This document shows, one piece after another, positions 18,711-29,990 of a stretch of 64,000 nucleotides of DNA; within the stretch, counting starts at the first letter, position 1; each line of letters begins with the position of its first letter. Both the position numbers and the translations under genes were made by a program. Under the pieces are notes generated by a model, which had not been told where the DNA came from, made no database searches, and saw only the letters and a list, made by a program, of their open reading frames with translations. The stretch is from Nosema muscidifuracis. Lineage: Eukaryota > Microsporidia > Nosematidae. The stretch lies in the NCBI GenBank assembly GCA_028335825.1, contig JAIOKI010000019.1, positions 124,001-188,000 of the forward strand. Reading direction: 5' to 3'.

Positions 18711-21700
18711 TTAATAGCAAAAAAAATATTTCTTAAATTTATTATATAAAACAGTTTCATAATAAATGTATATTGAATTTTAAAAAGTAAAAATTTTAAT
18801 GTATAAGAAATTGGAGAAAGAATTATTTAAATAAATATATACTTAATTTAAAAAAGTGAGAATGTTAATCTTTAGTAATTAATGAAATAATAATTATATT
18901 TAAATTTGTATAAAGATTGTACTTTATTAAATTTATATTAAGTACATTTACTTAATTTGATAATACTGGAAAAATCTGTCGTTAAAAATGAATCTATTAT
19001 TAATTTCTTAAATTTATAGTATAATAAATATACTAGTGATTAATCGTTTATAAGACTCATAAAATAATATAAAATTTAAGTATTTTGGACAGTATTAAAA
19101 TAAAAAACTTTTATTATTAAAAATACTGATAATTTTATGTATATAAGTCTATTTATAATTAATTATCTAATTGAAGATAATTTGTATAAAACATCAAACA
19201 AAATGTTTTAAATTAAAATTATTACATGTTTTATATGTGCTTAGCTTAAAATAATTCATTGGTCACAAATGAAACATTAGGAATTAAATTGACAAGTATA
19301 CAAGAAATAAAAATTATTTTATTTTCCTCTTCTTAAGTTATTAAACACTAAGTCTTAGATTTCTATCAATGATAGATCTGATACAAAATATCTTATTATA
19401 CATTTAATACGTAAAAATAATTTATATTAGATTTAATAAATATAATTTTTGACAGCTTGATGTAGCTGTTAAATTATGAAATATTTTGATATTTTAAATA
19501 ATTAATATATTATATTCTGATTTTTTTAATTATCAAATTTGATTAATGAAAACTAAAAGTTCATAAATTATTTATGTCTTTTATTTTATCTTTTAAAGAT
19601 TTTTATCTTAGTAATAATTTTAATTAACATACTTTTGAAAATAAACATTTAAATAATCTTTTATAGGATAATTTATGGAGTCTAAATATATTTTAGTTTC
19701 TATTTAATTATTATATTAGCTTTGGAATTTAAATTTAATAATTTACTTTTTAATGAATTTATAGCAAAAATAATAGATTAAAATAAATTATTGTATTTTT
19801 TGTCAATGGAATTAATATACGTAATTATTTATATGAATGATTTTTTCTCATGTATAAATATGATGTGAATATATTGTGATAAGGAATACATTTTTAATTG
19901 AAGAACAAAGTATAAAAACTTGACATTTTCTATAAATAATTAATTATTTTATCTAATATTGTATATTGAAATAGAATTTAAGATGTAGTATTAAAATTTT
20001 ATTTAAATAATTATTTTGGAAATGTTTAAGTTTCTAAAAGTCTTCATTATATAGAAAAATATTTTTATTAATTTATTTATTAGCTACAAGTGTTCATTTA
20101 AGGTTTCTGAGATATTTTAAAAAATTATTTCTAAGAATATATACTTAAAATTAAAGCTCTATAGTTTCTATTATTTAAGTGAAAATGTACTTAAAAATTT
20201 AAAATATCGTTTTTAATTTATTCATGCATTTGAAATATTTTTCAGATCTTTTGTTTATAGCATATTTCTTTTGGTAGTCGAGCCATAAATAAAATTAATT
20301 TTCGTAATTTGTTAATTTTATATTTCAATAAATTTACAATATTATTAAAATCCAGATTAGCATATCTAAACAACATTTCTCATTAGATTATAAATAGATA
20401 GAACCATTAAAAGTGTTCGGATAATGTTTTTTTTATTAGATAACTTTTCTCTTTTTTCCATTAACCAAATTCGATTTAATTAAAAACCTAGTATATTACA
20501 TGGTCGGTTCATATAAAAAAGAAGAAGTATGTAATTAATCAGTTTTATTTGTTCCACTGGTCTCTTTGTTCTTAAATATAAAAATATTCTTTTTTTTTGG
20601 GTTTTCTATTTATATTAAAAGTTAATTATAATAAAATAAGGCATTTAATTGGTTCATGATCCATGAAATTATCTTCTCACATTTATTTCAAGTTTTAAAT
20701 TATAATATTTAACTTTAAGTTTACTGACTTATTATGTTGACTATAAACTCCTTTAGGAGCACGTAATAAAAGTATTGAGTCTGACAGATTATTTTTTAAA
20801 TTTAATGTATTAAATTGTTGATCAATGGATGTTTCATATAATAATACAAAAAATAAAAATATAATTACGATTTATTAAAGCATTGGTTGTAATATTTTGA
20901 AGATATAAATTTGTTATTTTATTAGACATACTAAATTTTAAAGGTGATGTGACGTGATTTTTAAGAATGCGAATTGTTCTAAATAAAACACTAAAAAACT
21001 GATGCAAAGTTTACTGACTTTCTTTAATAGAATCTTTTATTTTATAATTAAAAAATTATTCTCTTTATTGTTAGATAACATTTTAAGATATAAATCGTCT
21101 AGAAAATTATATTAAAAATGAATTATTTAGATTTATTAGAATGATGCTTTGTTTTTATTTATAAACGAATTTTTACTTCTTTTTCGAGTAGCTTAATCTT
21201 TTGGTCTATTTCTTCTGTACGCTAGTAAAATGTTCAAGACCTCATCTGCGAATTTTTATAGTACGATTTTCAAGAGTCATCTTAAGCACCCTATATTGAA
21301 TATATGCTTTACTTTGTTGTCTAAATATAGTTCTGACTGTAGGATTGTGTCATTTATTATCACATAGAGAATAATTTGAAAATATACCTGTGTGACTAAT
21401 TAAAGTGGTTAGATAGTAAGTCTTAATTATTTTTTCTTCAGTTTAACTGTTCTTAAATTATAAAACAAGGAGGTTTCTACTTCAATGTTTAAAATTATAA
21501 TGTTTTATATATTTTTATTAAAGTTATATTAATTTTTTACTTCTCGTTATCTCAGATAAATATTTACTAAAAATTCTATCTTTTCTTTAGAAATGACGTG
21601 TTTTATAAAAAATGAGCAATAATTTTGTAATGAGAAATGACATGTATACACATAATCTTTCGAATTACAAAAGTGAAACTAATAAAACAAACACCTGATT

Positions 21701-23774
21701 ATGTAATTCTGTTTATTTCAATGTCAATTTAGTATTATCAATCCAAAACACTTAAAAAATAATCAATTTGATCAATTACGGCATGATTTTTTTTTACTAT
21801 TATTTTAATAATAAATGTTTACACAATGTATAATTTAAGAAATTGATCAAATTAGAATTTTTATCTTTAATCAATATAAAAAATCATATTGGTTACAATT
21901 ATAATAAATTGTAAATAATATTTTATTTCATGTATAAAATTATAGCTTCATATTTAATTGTATTAGAATTAGTTTTAGGAAAAAGAAATAAAAATAAAAA
22001 GCCAGAAGTAACAGAACCAGAAGATTCATTTGAAGGATATTTTTGATAAATAAAAATATTTATTATTTAATTTATAATTTATTTTATAATTTATAATTTT
22101 TAATTAAAATCTTGTTAATTAGTTACTTATAAAAAATTATATTCAATACGGGTTAATCTTAAATTTATGATTATAAAAACAATAATCTCTTATTAAGAAA
22201 TTTACTAAATAAACGAATAAAAATAAAACCTTGGTATGGCTATTTGATGTTCTATATTTTAATATAAGGATCTATTAATATATAGATTAATTAAAAATTA
22301 ATTCCTAAATAATAAATAAAAGTACAATATCAAAAATATTACTTGATTCACAATTTAATTCAGTTAAATGAGCTTTTAAAATTACTATTAAAATTTATAG
22401 GATTATTTTGAAAAATGAAAAGCATTTTTATTTGATAGTATAAATACTTTTAATTATAAATATAAATCTAATTAATTTTCATTTACTTGTTTTTATATTC
22501 TAAATTTAATAATCAAATGACAAAAGCTTTCTCTTAAATTGAAATTTACATAGGATAAATATAATTTGATTGATATTTAAGAAAATAAATGTGATTAAAT
22601 AATGAAGTTTTAATCAAGTATAAATAATACAGGAAATTTATATTGACTGAATTTTTATGATATATTGTTTTATTTCTAATAAAACTGAAAAATTGCATCT
22701 CTCTAAATAATCAGTTAATAGATTTTTCTCATAATGTAACACAATTATATTAGAAAAAGATTAACATTTGTATAAATACGAGTACTTTTTTAATTTAGAT
22801 ATGCTATATTGAAACTTATTCAGAATATAAATATTCTCTTATTTAATATTAAAAATAAAAATTTTGCTAATTTAAAATAATATCACTTACAAGTTTAGTT
22901 CTAATTGAGGATGTAGATAAAACTTGTATTACATAAAGAAAATAATATTTGAAGATAAGAAGAAAGTTAAAAGATTATTTAATAGAAATTGATCATCTGG
23001 TAAGAATATTGTTTAAAAGAAATATTGTCTGACTATGGTACTCTTCAGATAAGAACTAATAATTTATTTCAAATTTTTATATAATCAATAAGATGAAGTA
23101 GAACTTTAAAGATTGACAAAGAGAAAATCAAAAAAAATGGAATAAGAAGTTCTGATGCTTTTATAATACACGTCTAATATTATGAACAACTGTACATGGC
23201 TTGAGGAAGGTAAACAAAGTAGATTTTTAAATATCTTTTTAAAAAATTAAAAACCATAACACAAAAATTTCTCTTTTAAGACTATTTTTTTGTTAATTTT
23301 TCTTTAGTTAATTCTAATAACAAAGAATTAGAACTTTTTTCTAAAAATAAACTCATCAAAAACATTTATCAATTTAATATAAATACTCAAAATAAAATTA
23401 ATGACGTTTTTTAATAAATTTATAATTGTAAATTTAAGTTATTTCAAAGCTAAGAATTTAATGATATTCATATTATAATATTTAAACGTAATTATATATA
23501 TCTATAAATATGTGATTATTTATATTCAACCTTTAATTTACAAGAAAAAATATTTATCTGAAATGTTTACTTCACTATATTTAGATTAATATTCTTTCAA
23601 AATATTATGTAATGAGACTTTATATTGATAATTTTTTATTATTAAAAATTTCTAAATTGTATTTAGTAAAAATACGATATATTGATAAATTATAAAAGTT
23701 TTTTCATTCTTTTTAATTTTAATTTAATTTCATGTTATTATATAAAATTTATAAAAAAAAATTATTTTTTTTCC
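18711..23774. other. ORF-poor 5 kb gap
   Basis: Apart from the 41-codon frame at 21930-22055, no coding frame is visible. A less A/T-rich patch at about 21170-21300 on the minus strand reads as broken coding-like fragments (for example EEIDQKIKLLEKE). The word GTGGTTAGATAGTAAGT at about 21405 recurs at about 27702, so both places may hold remains of the same kind of sequence. The rest gives no signal. Confidence 0.5.
21930..22055 (+). CDS. Possible 41-residue secreted peptide
   Basis: An ATG at 21930 opens 41 codons. The first 17 residues (MYKIIASYLIVLELVLG) look like a signal peptide. The rest is Lys- and Glu-rich (KRNKNKKPEVTEPEK...). The hydrophobic-then-charged pattern is unusual for random A/T-rich sequence and resembles the secreted proteins nearby. 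There is no CCC motif, so it remains doubtful. Confidence 0.3.
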
Positions 23775-24896
23775 ATGATATCATTTGCTATCCTTAAATA
23801 TGTCTTTTCCACAACTATAGAACAAAATGGATTTGAAGATATATTTTACAATAATCAAAGTTATAAGAGTAATACTATTGAAAATACAGATATGGCAAGA
23901 CATATGAAAAATTATTATTTAGAAATATCAAATTTCAATCTAGTGAAAAATTTACAACTATTTAAATCAGAACAAACTGAATTAAATGAAGAATCAAATT
24001 TTAATACACTGAATGAAGATAATTACGTTATTTATGATTTAGATACAGGAGAATACATCGTAGAAAACATCAGTTATGATGATAGACAAAAAAACTTAAT
24101 AAATGATTGTAATAACTCTATAGAAATAGAATATACTGATAAAGAAAATGAAAATAATATGGAAGAATTACATTGTAATGAAAAAGTTACGAAAGAAGAT
24201 GAAATTGATATTAATAATATCGAAGAAGAACAAATTGAACTTCTGTATGATATTATTGTTAAGAACAATTTGATTGAAGAAGTTAAAGAATTCGATGAAA
24301 AGATAGATGTTGAAAAAAATATCGAGACTTCCAAAAATTTGTTACCCAGTACAACAAATTTGAATGAAAAAAAAATAACAAAGAAAAATAAGGAATTCCC
24401 AGAAAATATTATAAAATTATTACAAAAATTAAGCAAAAAATTTTATCTTAATTATAAAAGAAGTAAAGATAACTTCAATAATCTAGAAAATGATATTAAT
24501 CTCGGACTCACTGATAAAAATTTATTAAGTTATGATCCAAAGGCTAAAAATGAACTTTTAAGTTTACTATTAAATTGTTGTAAAGAGCTTAAGCCTTTAG
24601 GATCTATTAAATATAATATACAAAAAAATGATAAAAAATATTTTAAACGTATAAAATATCTGAAAACAAAATTAGAAATTCCTTGTACCTTTGATATTAA
24701 TGATTTAAAAGAAAAAATTTTATCGTATTTCAACAAATGTATTCCCGATGATTTAAAAAAAGTTTATCTTCAATTTGAAGATCGTAAAAAAATGAAAAAA
24801 TTTATAAGAAAACTAAAAACTTTACAAAATAACAGAAATCGGATGCTTGAATGTGTAAAAAAAGCATGTGAAGTCATAGATGGCATTCAAGATTAA
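23775..24896 (+). CDS. Predicted secreted acidic protein, distant relative of the three-copy family
   Basis: The frame is open from 23682, but the first ATG with a plausible leader is at 23775, preceded by TTCC, giving 373 residues that begin MISFAILKYVFSTT, a likely signal peptide. Residues up to about 200 are Asn/Glu-rich and low in complexity. The C-terminal 170 are helical and basic. The stretch around LLSLLLNCCKELKPLGS aligns in spacing with LELLINTIYTFTPPGSF of the 25661-26551 protein, and helices of the form KxxxKLxxL follow in both. This suggests one diverged family sharing a helical secreted domain. Function unknown. Confidence 0.72.
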   Translation: MISFAILKYVFSTTIEQNGFEDIFYNNQSYKSNTIENTDMARHMKNYYLEISNFNLVKNLQLFKSEQTELNEESNFNTLNEDNYVIYDLDTGEYIVENISYDDRQKNLINDCNNSIEIEYTDKENENNMEELHCNEKVTKEDEIDINNIEEEQIELLYDIIVKNNLIEEVKEFDEKIDVEKNIETSKNLLPSTTNLNEKKITKKNKEFPENIIKLLQKLSKKFYLNYKRSKDNFNNLENDINLGLTDKNLLSYDPKAKNELLSLLLNCCKELKPLGSIKYNIQKNDKKYFKRIKYLKTKLEIPCTFDINDLKEKILSYFNKCIPDDLKKVYLQFEDRKKMKKFIRKLKTLQNNRNRMLECVKKACEVIDGIQD

Positions 24897-25057
24897 ATAT
24901 TAAAATTTATTTATCAATAATTTTTTTAAAGTAAAAAAATGATGTATCAATTAACTTCTTTATTCAAAAACTTAATTAAAATTGAAATATATTTATAAAT
25001 ACTTATATTATATTATAATTTCTTGCTAATGAATAACTTTTTTCATTTTATGTTATT

Positions 25058-25290
25058 TTTTTATTATTTATTTAAGAGGATTGAAATTAGAAATTCACCA
25101 TTGAATTTAAAAGTTCGTAAATTGTTTTAAGTCATTTTTTTATTATTTATTTAAGGGAATTGAAATTAGAAATTCACCATTGAATTTAAATGTTCGTAAA
25201 TTGTTTTGAATCATTTTTTATTATTTATTTAAGGGGATTGAAATTAGAAATTCACCAATGAATTTAAAAGTTCGTAAAATATTTTGAACC
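25058..25290. repeat. Three tandem copies of about 79 bases
   Basis: The words GATTGAAATTAGAAATTCAC and GAATTTAAAAGTTCGTAAA recur three times at a spacing of about 79 bases, 3' of the secreted gene that ends at 24896. Copies are nearly identical. The rest of the 760-base gap up to 25660 is A/T-rich and includes the start of the segmental duplication unit. Confidence 0.9.
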
Positions 25291-25479
25291 ATTGATTTTC
25301 TATCCTCTGTTGGTAAGAAACTCTTCTTCATACATGATACATTAATAGTATTGTGTCTTACTACAGATCTGAATATTAGACTTTATCTTAATAAGATCAA
25401 TATAAATACCAATAGTGGATAAACTCTTATATTTTACAAAATATGATCAATTAAATATTCAATGAAAGAATATATTAAT

Positions 25480-27255
25480 CAAAAAATTGTTACCCTTAGC
25501 AAATAAAGCAAAAAAAGACTTCAACTATTAATAATTAGATTTGAATTAGATTCTTTAAATTATATTATGTTATTAAAATATTTTTTTTCTTATTTTATCC
25601 GTTATAAAAATTTTGAAACAATAAAAATTGGAAATATAATTAAAACGACGTCAAAAAGATTTAGAATTTATTTTTAAAATAATCCTCTAAAAATTTATAT
25701 TGTTCTACATTCTTAGATCTAATTTTTTCAGAAACTTTTTGAATTTTTAATATCATAGAATCTTTCAAAGAAATTAATTTGTCAAGTTTAGTTTTCAAAT
25801 TCTTCATAATATTAAAGTATGAATTGTATGTATAAAAATCAATAAGACCTATACTGTAATATTCAATTAATAAATTACTTGGATCATATTTACTTATCGA
25901 ATGCAAATATTCTGTATGTTTCTTATAAAAATTATTTAGAAACAAAATTCTGAGTAAAGTCATTCTTTTATCAAGTTTAAAGGATTGAGAAAATGAACCA
26001 GGTGGTGTAAAGGTATAAATAGTATTAATTAAAAGTTCTAATGGGCATTGTAAGTTTTTTTGTATTATCTGACCATTAATTATAACTTGTTTTTGCTCAT
26101 TAAAATCATCTTTACATTCATCGATTATTTTTTTAACTGAACTAGTATAGTTATAGTAATTATTACGCAAATCTTTAATTTCTTTAGTACTAAAACAACT
26201 TAAATCCAAATTCAATAACTTAACATTCGAGCTTAACATAGCATATTTGTAAAACTTATACCAATCATTTTTACAAGCACGTTCAAAATCAATAATTCTA
26301 AAACTTTTAGTTGTAGAAACATTTGTATTAGTTAACTGATTCAAATTAGATCCGGTGGTTATAAATTCATTACTTTTTGATGTTGAAATGATTGGTTTTG
26401 ATTTTGACGATGAGATATCCATGTACTCCGGTTCGGTGGTTAAATCTATGATTTCATACTTTTTTGACAAGTCTAGTGGAACAGTCTGAAAATATTGAAC
26501 ATCATTTGGTATGTTTGTACTAATCAATAAATTAATATAAACAAAATACATTTGGGTATTAAAAAAATTATTTTTTATAAAAAATAATATTCGTTTTTTA
26601 TTATTAAATAAACATATGTTTCTAATAATAATTTTTTGATTTATTTTAATAGCTTTACAGCAATATTATTTCTAATTTTTGAGAAAATGATCTCATTGTC
26701 AAAAACTTCATGTTTTATTATTTTTATAAAAAATATAGTTAGCAGATATTTTATAGTAAGAGTGCTTAATGATGATACTCTAAACACTTATTTTATGAAT
26801 TTGAATGATGTCATTTAATATATTTCAGATCATTTTTATTAGATAAATTAAAATAGAAGTAGAAAATATAAAAAGATAAAATTACATATATAATATTGCT
26901 AGACATAATATTCTGTATATCACAGAAACTATAATGGTTATGTTATACGTTTCTTATCTAATAATATTGCTGAACACCATTATACTATTAAAGACTGACT
27001 TTGAGAAAATTTAAATTTTTTAACACAAAAAATACATCTTCTCATATTAAATTTTTAAATTGAATATTACAATATAATATAATATGTAATCGATTAAATC
27101 AATGAAGACTGTTGAATTCTACCACAATAACTTTATATTTTCTTTTTGAAAGTTTTCTATATGTAAATATTAGTTATGAAATGTAAAATTTTTCGAATTT
27201 ACAAAAAGTTACATATGAAATTTTCAAATAATCAAATGAGAATAATTTAATCTTA
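25480..27255. repeat. Segmental duplication unit 1 (secreted gene plus flanks)
   Basis: From about 25490 (TTACCCTTAGCAAATAAAGC) through the gene and its 5' flank to about 27255 (TAATCTTATTATAAT), this stretch matches units 2 (29010-31805) and 3 (36068-38470). Unit 1 lacks the LINE fragment that lies 3' of the gene in units 2 and 3. It is therefore closest to the state before LINE insertion, or lies outside the duplicated LINE segment. Confidence 0.85.
25661..26551 (-). CDS. Secreted helical protein, three-copy family, member 1
   Basis: 296 residues. The N terminus MYFVYINLLIST is a short hydrophobic leader. It is followed by a Ser/Thr/Asp-rich linker (residues about 30-85, with DISSSKSKP and ISTSKS) and a helical domain from about 90 to the end. 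That domain contains LLNLDLSCFS, TPPGSFSQSFKLDKRM and YDPSNLLIEYYSIGLID. No database family is recognised. A CCC motif (ATACCCAAATG) is conserved before the start in all three copies. Members 2 and 3 are at 30160-31051 and 37218-38108, all on the minus strand. Being secreted, fast-changing and recently copied, it is a candidate host-exposed effector, which is inference. Confidence 0.85.
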   Translation of the reverse strand: MYFVYINLLISTNIPNDVQYFQTVPLDLSKKYEIIDLTTEPEYMDISSSKSKPIISTSKSNEFITTGSNLNQLTNTNVSTTKSFRIIDFERACKNDWYKFYKYAMLSSNVKLLNLDLSCFSTKEIKDLRNNYYNYTSSVKKIIDECKDDFNEQKQVIINGQIIQKNLQCPLELLINTIYTFTPPGSFSQSFKLDKRMTLLRILFLNNFYKKHTEYLHSISKYDPSNLLIEYYSIGLIDFYTYNSYFNIMKNLKTKLDKLISLKDSMILKIQKVSEKIRSKNVEQYKFLEDYFKNKF

Positions 27256-28299
27256 TTATAATATCACTTTCTTATGAGTGAACTACATTTATAATCTATT
27301 TTTTGATTTACTTAAAATATGTCATTTTTATCATAAATTAAAAACATTCAAAATTTACAATAAATAATTTAGTGATGATAATTTTTAAGATGCGAAGATC
27401 ATTTAATTGCATTTAAAAAATTAATTTTATTGATATTAATTTAATAGCTAACAAAAGTCTTTCTTCTATAAAGAACTAAAATTTTGAAATTTATTCAAGT
27501 ATAGTTTTCTTTTTTTTTTCATTACATACGGAAGTCTCTCAGATTGCATACTTTCTTTTTGTTTCAACTTTTCTAGTTCCTTGATCTCCGTGATTTCAAG
27601 AATGATATCCACGTCATTTTCATCATTCTGAAAACATATTCTTTGTTGTACTACTTCACCTCACATGATATTATCTTAGTATTGTATATTGATCAATAGT
27701 GGTTAGATAGTAAGTTATAATTATATTTTATCTTTACTTCGAATGAAGTATTAATATGGCACTAGTTTTCTTAAATATATTTTTTCTTCGTTTTACATAA
27801 GCACAAAAACTTCTTATTTTATGAATAGTTCAAATCTATACATATAAATAAAACAATATGATATGTACTCTATTATAACATGTCTATAGACTATCTTAGA
27901 TAAATTAGTGGTGAGATTATACATAGATGCACTGTTTTTGTGAATATAAAATTTATCTAAAAAACTTTTTGAGTATCAAGTTCAAGCATTTGAATGTATA
28001 TTAGCAAAACAGCGAATATCTTTTTTTAAATTTCAAAAATTGTTCGCAAAATATGTTGACTGAGATAATTTAAGAAAAAAATTGTACCCATTACAACTAT
28101 TTTGAAAAATAAATAGAAAGGTTATTTAAATATCGAAGTACTATTCGCTGAACTAGGATTTTGGTACGAAACTGTAATTTTAACTGAAAACTTTATTAAT
28201 ATAAATACTGGTTTAAATTATGGATGGTATGTGATTAGTTTTAAAGTATTAATAATTATTGAATCTTGTTATATTGAGACAGAATATGGTTTTATCGAG
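26552..28299. other. Duplicated 5' flank and decayed sequence
   Basis: The part to about 27255 is the conserved upstream flank of the family gene. Beyond it, a patch at about 27490-27660 on the minus strand reads as 50 or more open codons of coding-like composition (for example EITEIKELEKLKQKESMQ) without a start; it may be a gene remnant. No intact gene is seen. Confidence 0.5.
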
Positions 28300-29990
28300 A
28301 TTATTAAATAGCTTCCAAACTGGAAAGTGGTAGAATTCGATCAAGTCTCTTCAAAAAAATAAACAATAATCTTAAAGATCTTTATAAAATAATAAAATCT
28401 ATATGCTTAGAGAATAACACACAACAGACATAGTTCTACAGATGACTTTTTGATGCTTAAAGGGAAACTAAAAACTGAAAAGACATCAGACTTATAACGT
28501 GCATATCGAATCTGTAAAGCTCACGACAAGTGTACAACACACGTATTCAAAACATCGTTGAAGCAAATAATATGTTAAGTGGAAATCAAATGGATAAATT
28601 AAGGAGAATACAAGGGGCTAAAGAGCAAGTTTTGACCAATATAATACTGAACAAAGCACTTAATCACCAATTATGTACGGCGTGGGTAGATGTCAAGAAG
28701 ACTTACGACTAAGTAATGCATTAAGAAAATGGGACTACCAAAGTTGAATCAAAAATTCGTAGAAAGCATCATAAAAAGATGGTTGTTAAAAATAAGATAC
28801 TAAAATTAAATTATCTATAACAAATAAGTCGAAATATTAATTTTACAGGCTAACAGTCTACCTATATTATTATTTGTTCTATGTATGAATCTCTTAAGTC
28901 AAAACTCAATAGAATTTATCAGAAGATAGAAGTAGAAACATATAAGATATCATATACATATAACCATATGCTTTTTATTGATGATCTGAAATTAAAAGCA
29001 AGAAATAATGACATATAATTTTTAGAGTGATAGAATTGGAAATGAAATCAGAAAAATCAACTACAAATTCGGAAATAAGCTTAGAGAGCGCAAAAGTACG
29101 TAAAAGCGAATAAGGATATAAATACATATGAATATTTGAAGATGTTCATGGATATTCATTTGTTCAGACCAAAGATAAGATAATATCTACCATTTAAGTG
29201 AGATGCAAAAAGCTGTTCAAAGCCAAACTGTAAACGCTAAAAAAATAATAAATGCATTGAATGATCATGCGGCATTGGTAATTAATTACTATACTTGAAT
29301 TATAGAAATGGAACCAAATGAATACAGAGAAATAAATGAGAACATTCGCTATATACACCAGAAACCTGTTTGCAAAGAAAGGTTGCATTTCTCGAGGAAA
29401 AACTGGGAGGAGTTGAAAAAATATTACTGCACTTATACCTAATTTTAGACGACATGAAGTAATCTATACTTAGAATACGAGCTATAAACAAGCACAGGAT
29501 AAAAGTAATAATCATCTTTCAAAAATAAAATCTTTTTTAATAAGTAAAAATTATTTAGAAGAAGTCCAAAAGAACAGTTTATATAGTGATATTACAAACA
29601 AATATAACCTTTAAAAGCAATTTAGATATTGAACAGATCCTATAATCATCACGAAAGATTCTTTAACATAGCTGATAATAGGAATTATAACTACAAGGCC
29701 GGAGGAAGTATTATATGATACAAATATATATCTAGAAATAAATAATAAGCTCCTTTACTGAAATGAGAAAATAAAGACGGTCAATTACCTGGGTACGCAG
29801 TGTGATATAATGCTAATGTATGACTAGATGAGACACCATAACGAAGCCCTACGATGCTTCTATCTACATATTTCAGACTTACAAAACTAAGAAATCATTT
29901 AGTCTAAGAATGTCATAATTAAAATTTATTCTAGAATCGCGATTAGTATAGATATTAAATATAACAAACCTGATATATTAATAATTTACC
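28300..29990 (+). mobile_element. LINE remnant, R4/Dong-like reverse transcriptase
   Basis: Decayed non-LTR retrotransposon in the plus direction. Around 28305-28345 the frame reads LPNWK. The best open part, 28530-28712, reads NMLSGNQMDKLRRIQGAKEQ and then TAWVDVKKTYD, which is RT motif 2a/A of the R4/Dong group (a GAKEQ block, then AWIDxxKAYD). Further on, LPILLFVLCMNLLS and FIDDLKLKAR give RT motifs B and C. Towards the 3' end, YWNEKIKTVNYL and KYNKPDILI resemble the C-terminal region of that group. Many stops and frameshifts make it dead. The 3' boundary abuts the flank of the secreted-gene copy. The clade is inferred from motifs alone. Confidence 0.75.

Noticed and set aside
26636-26818. 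60-codon plus-strand frame in the flank of family member 1
   Set aside because: It lies in the duplicated 5' flank of a minus-strand gene and has no ATG with a start motif.
29194-29515. Minus-strand frames in the LINE remnant (also at 36341-36556)
   Set aside because: They run antisense to the RT remnant and are present in both copies only because the DNA was duplicated.
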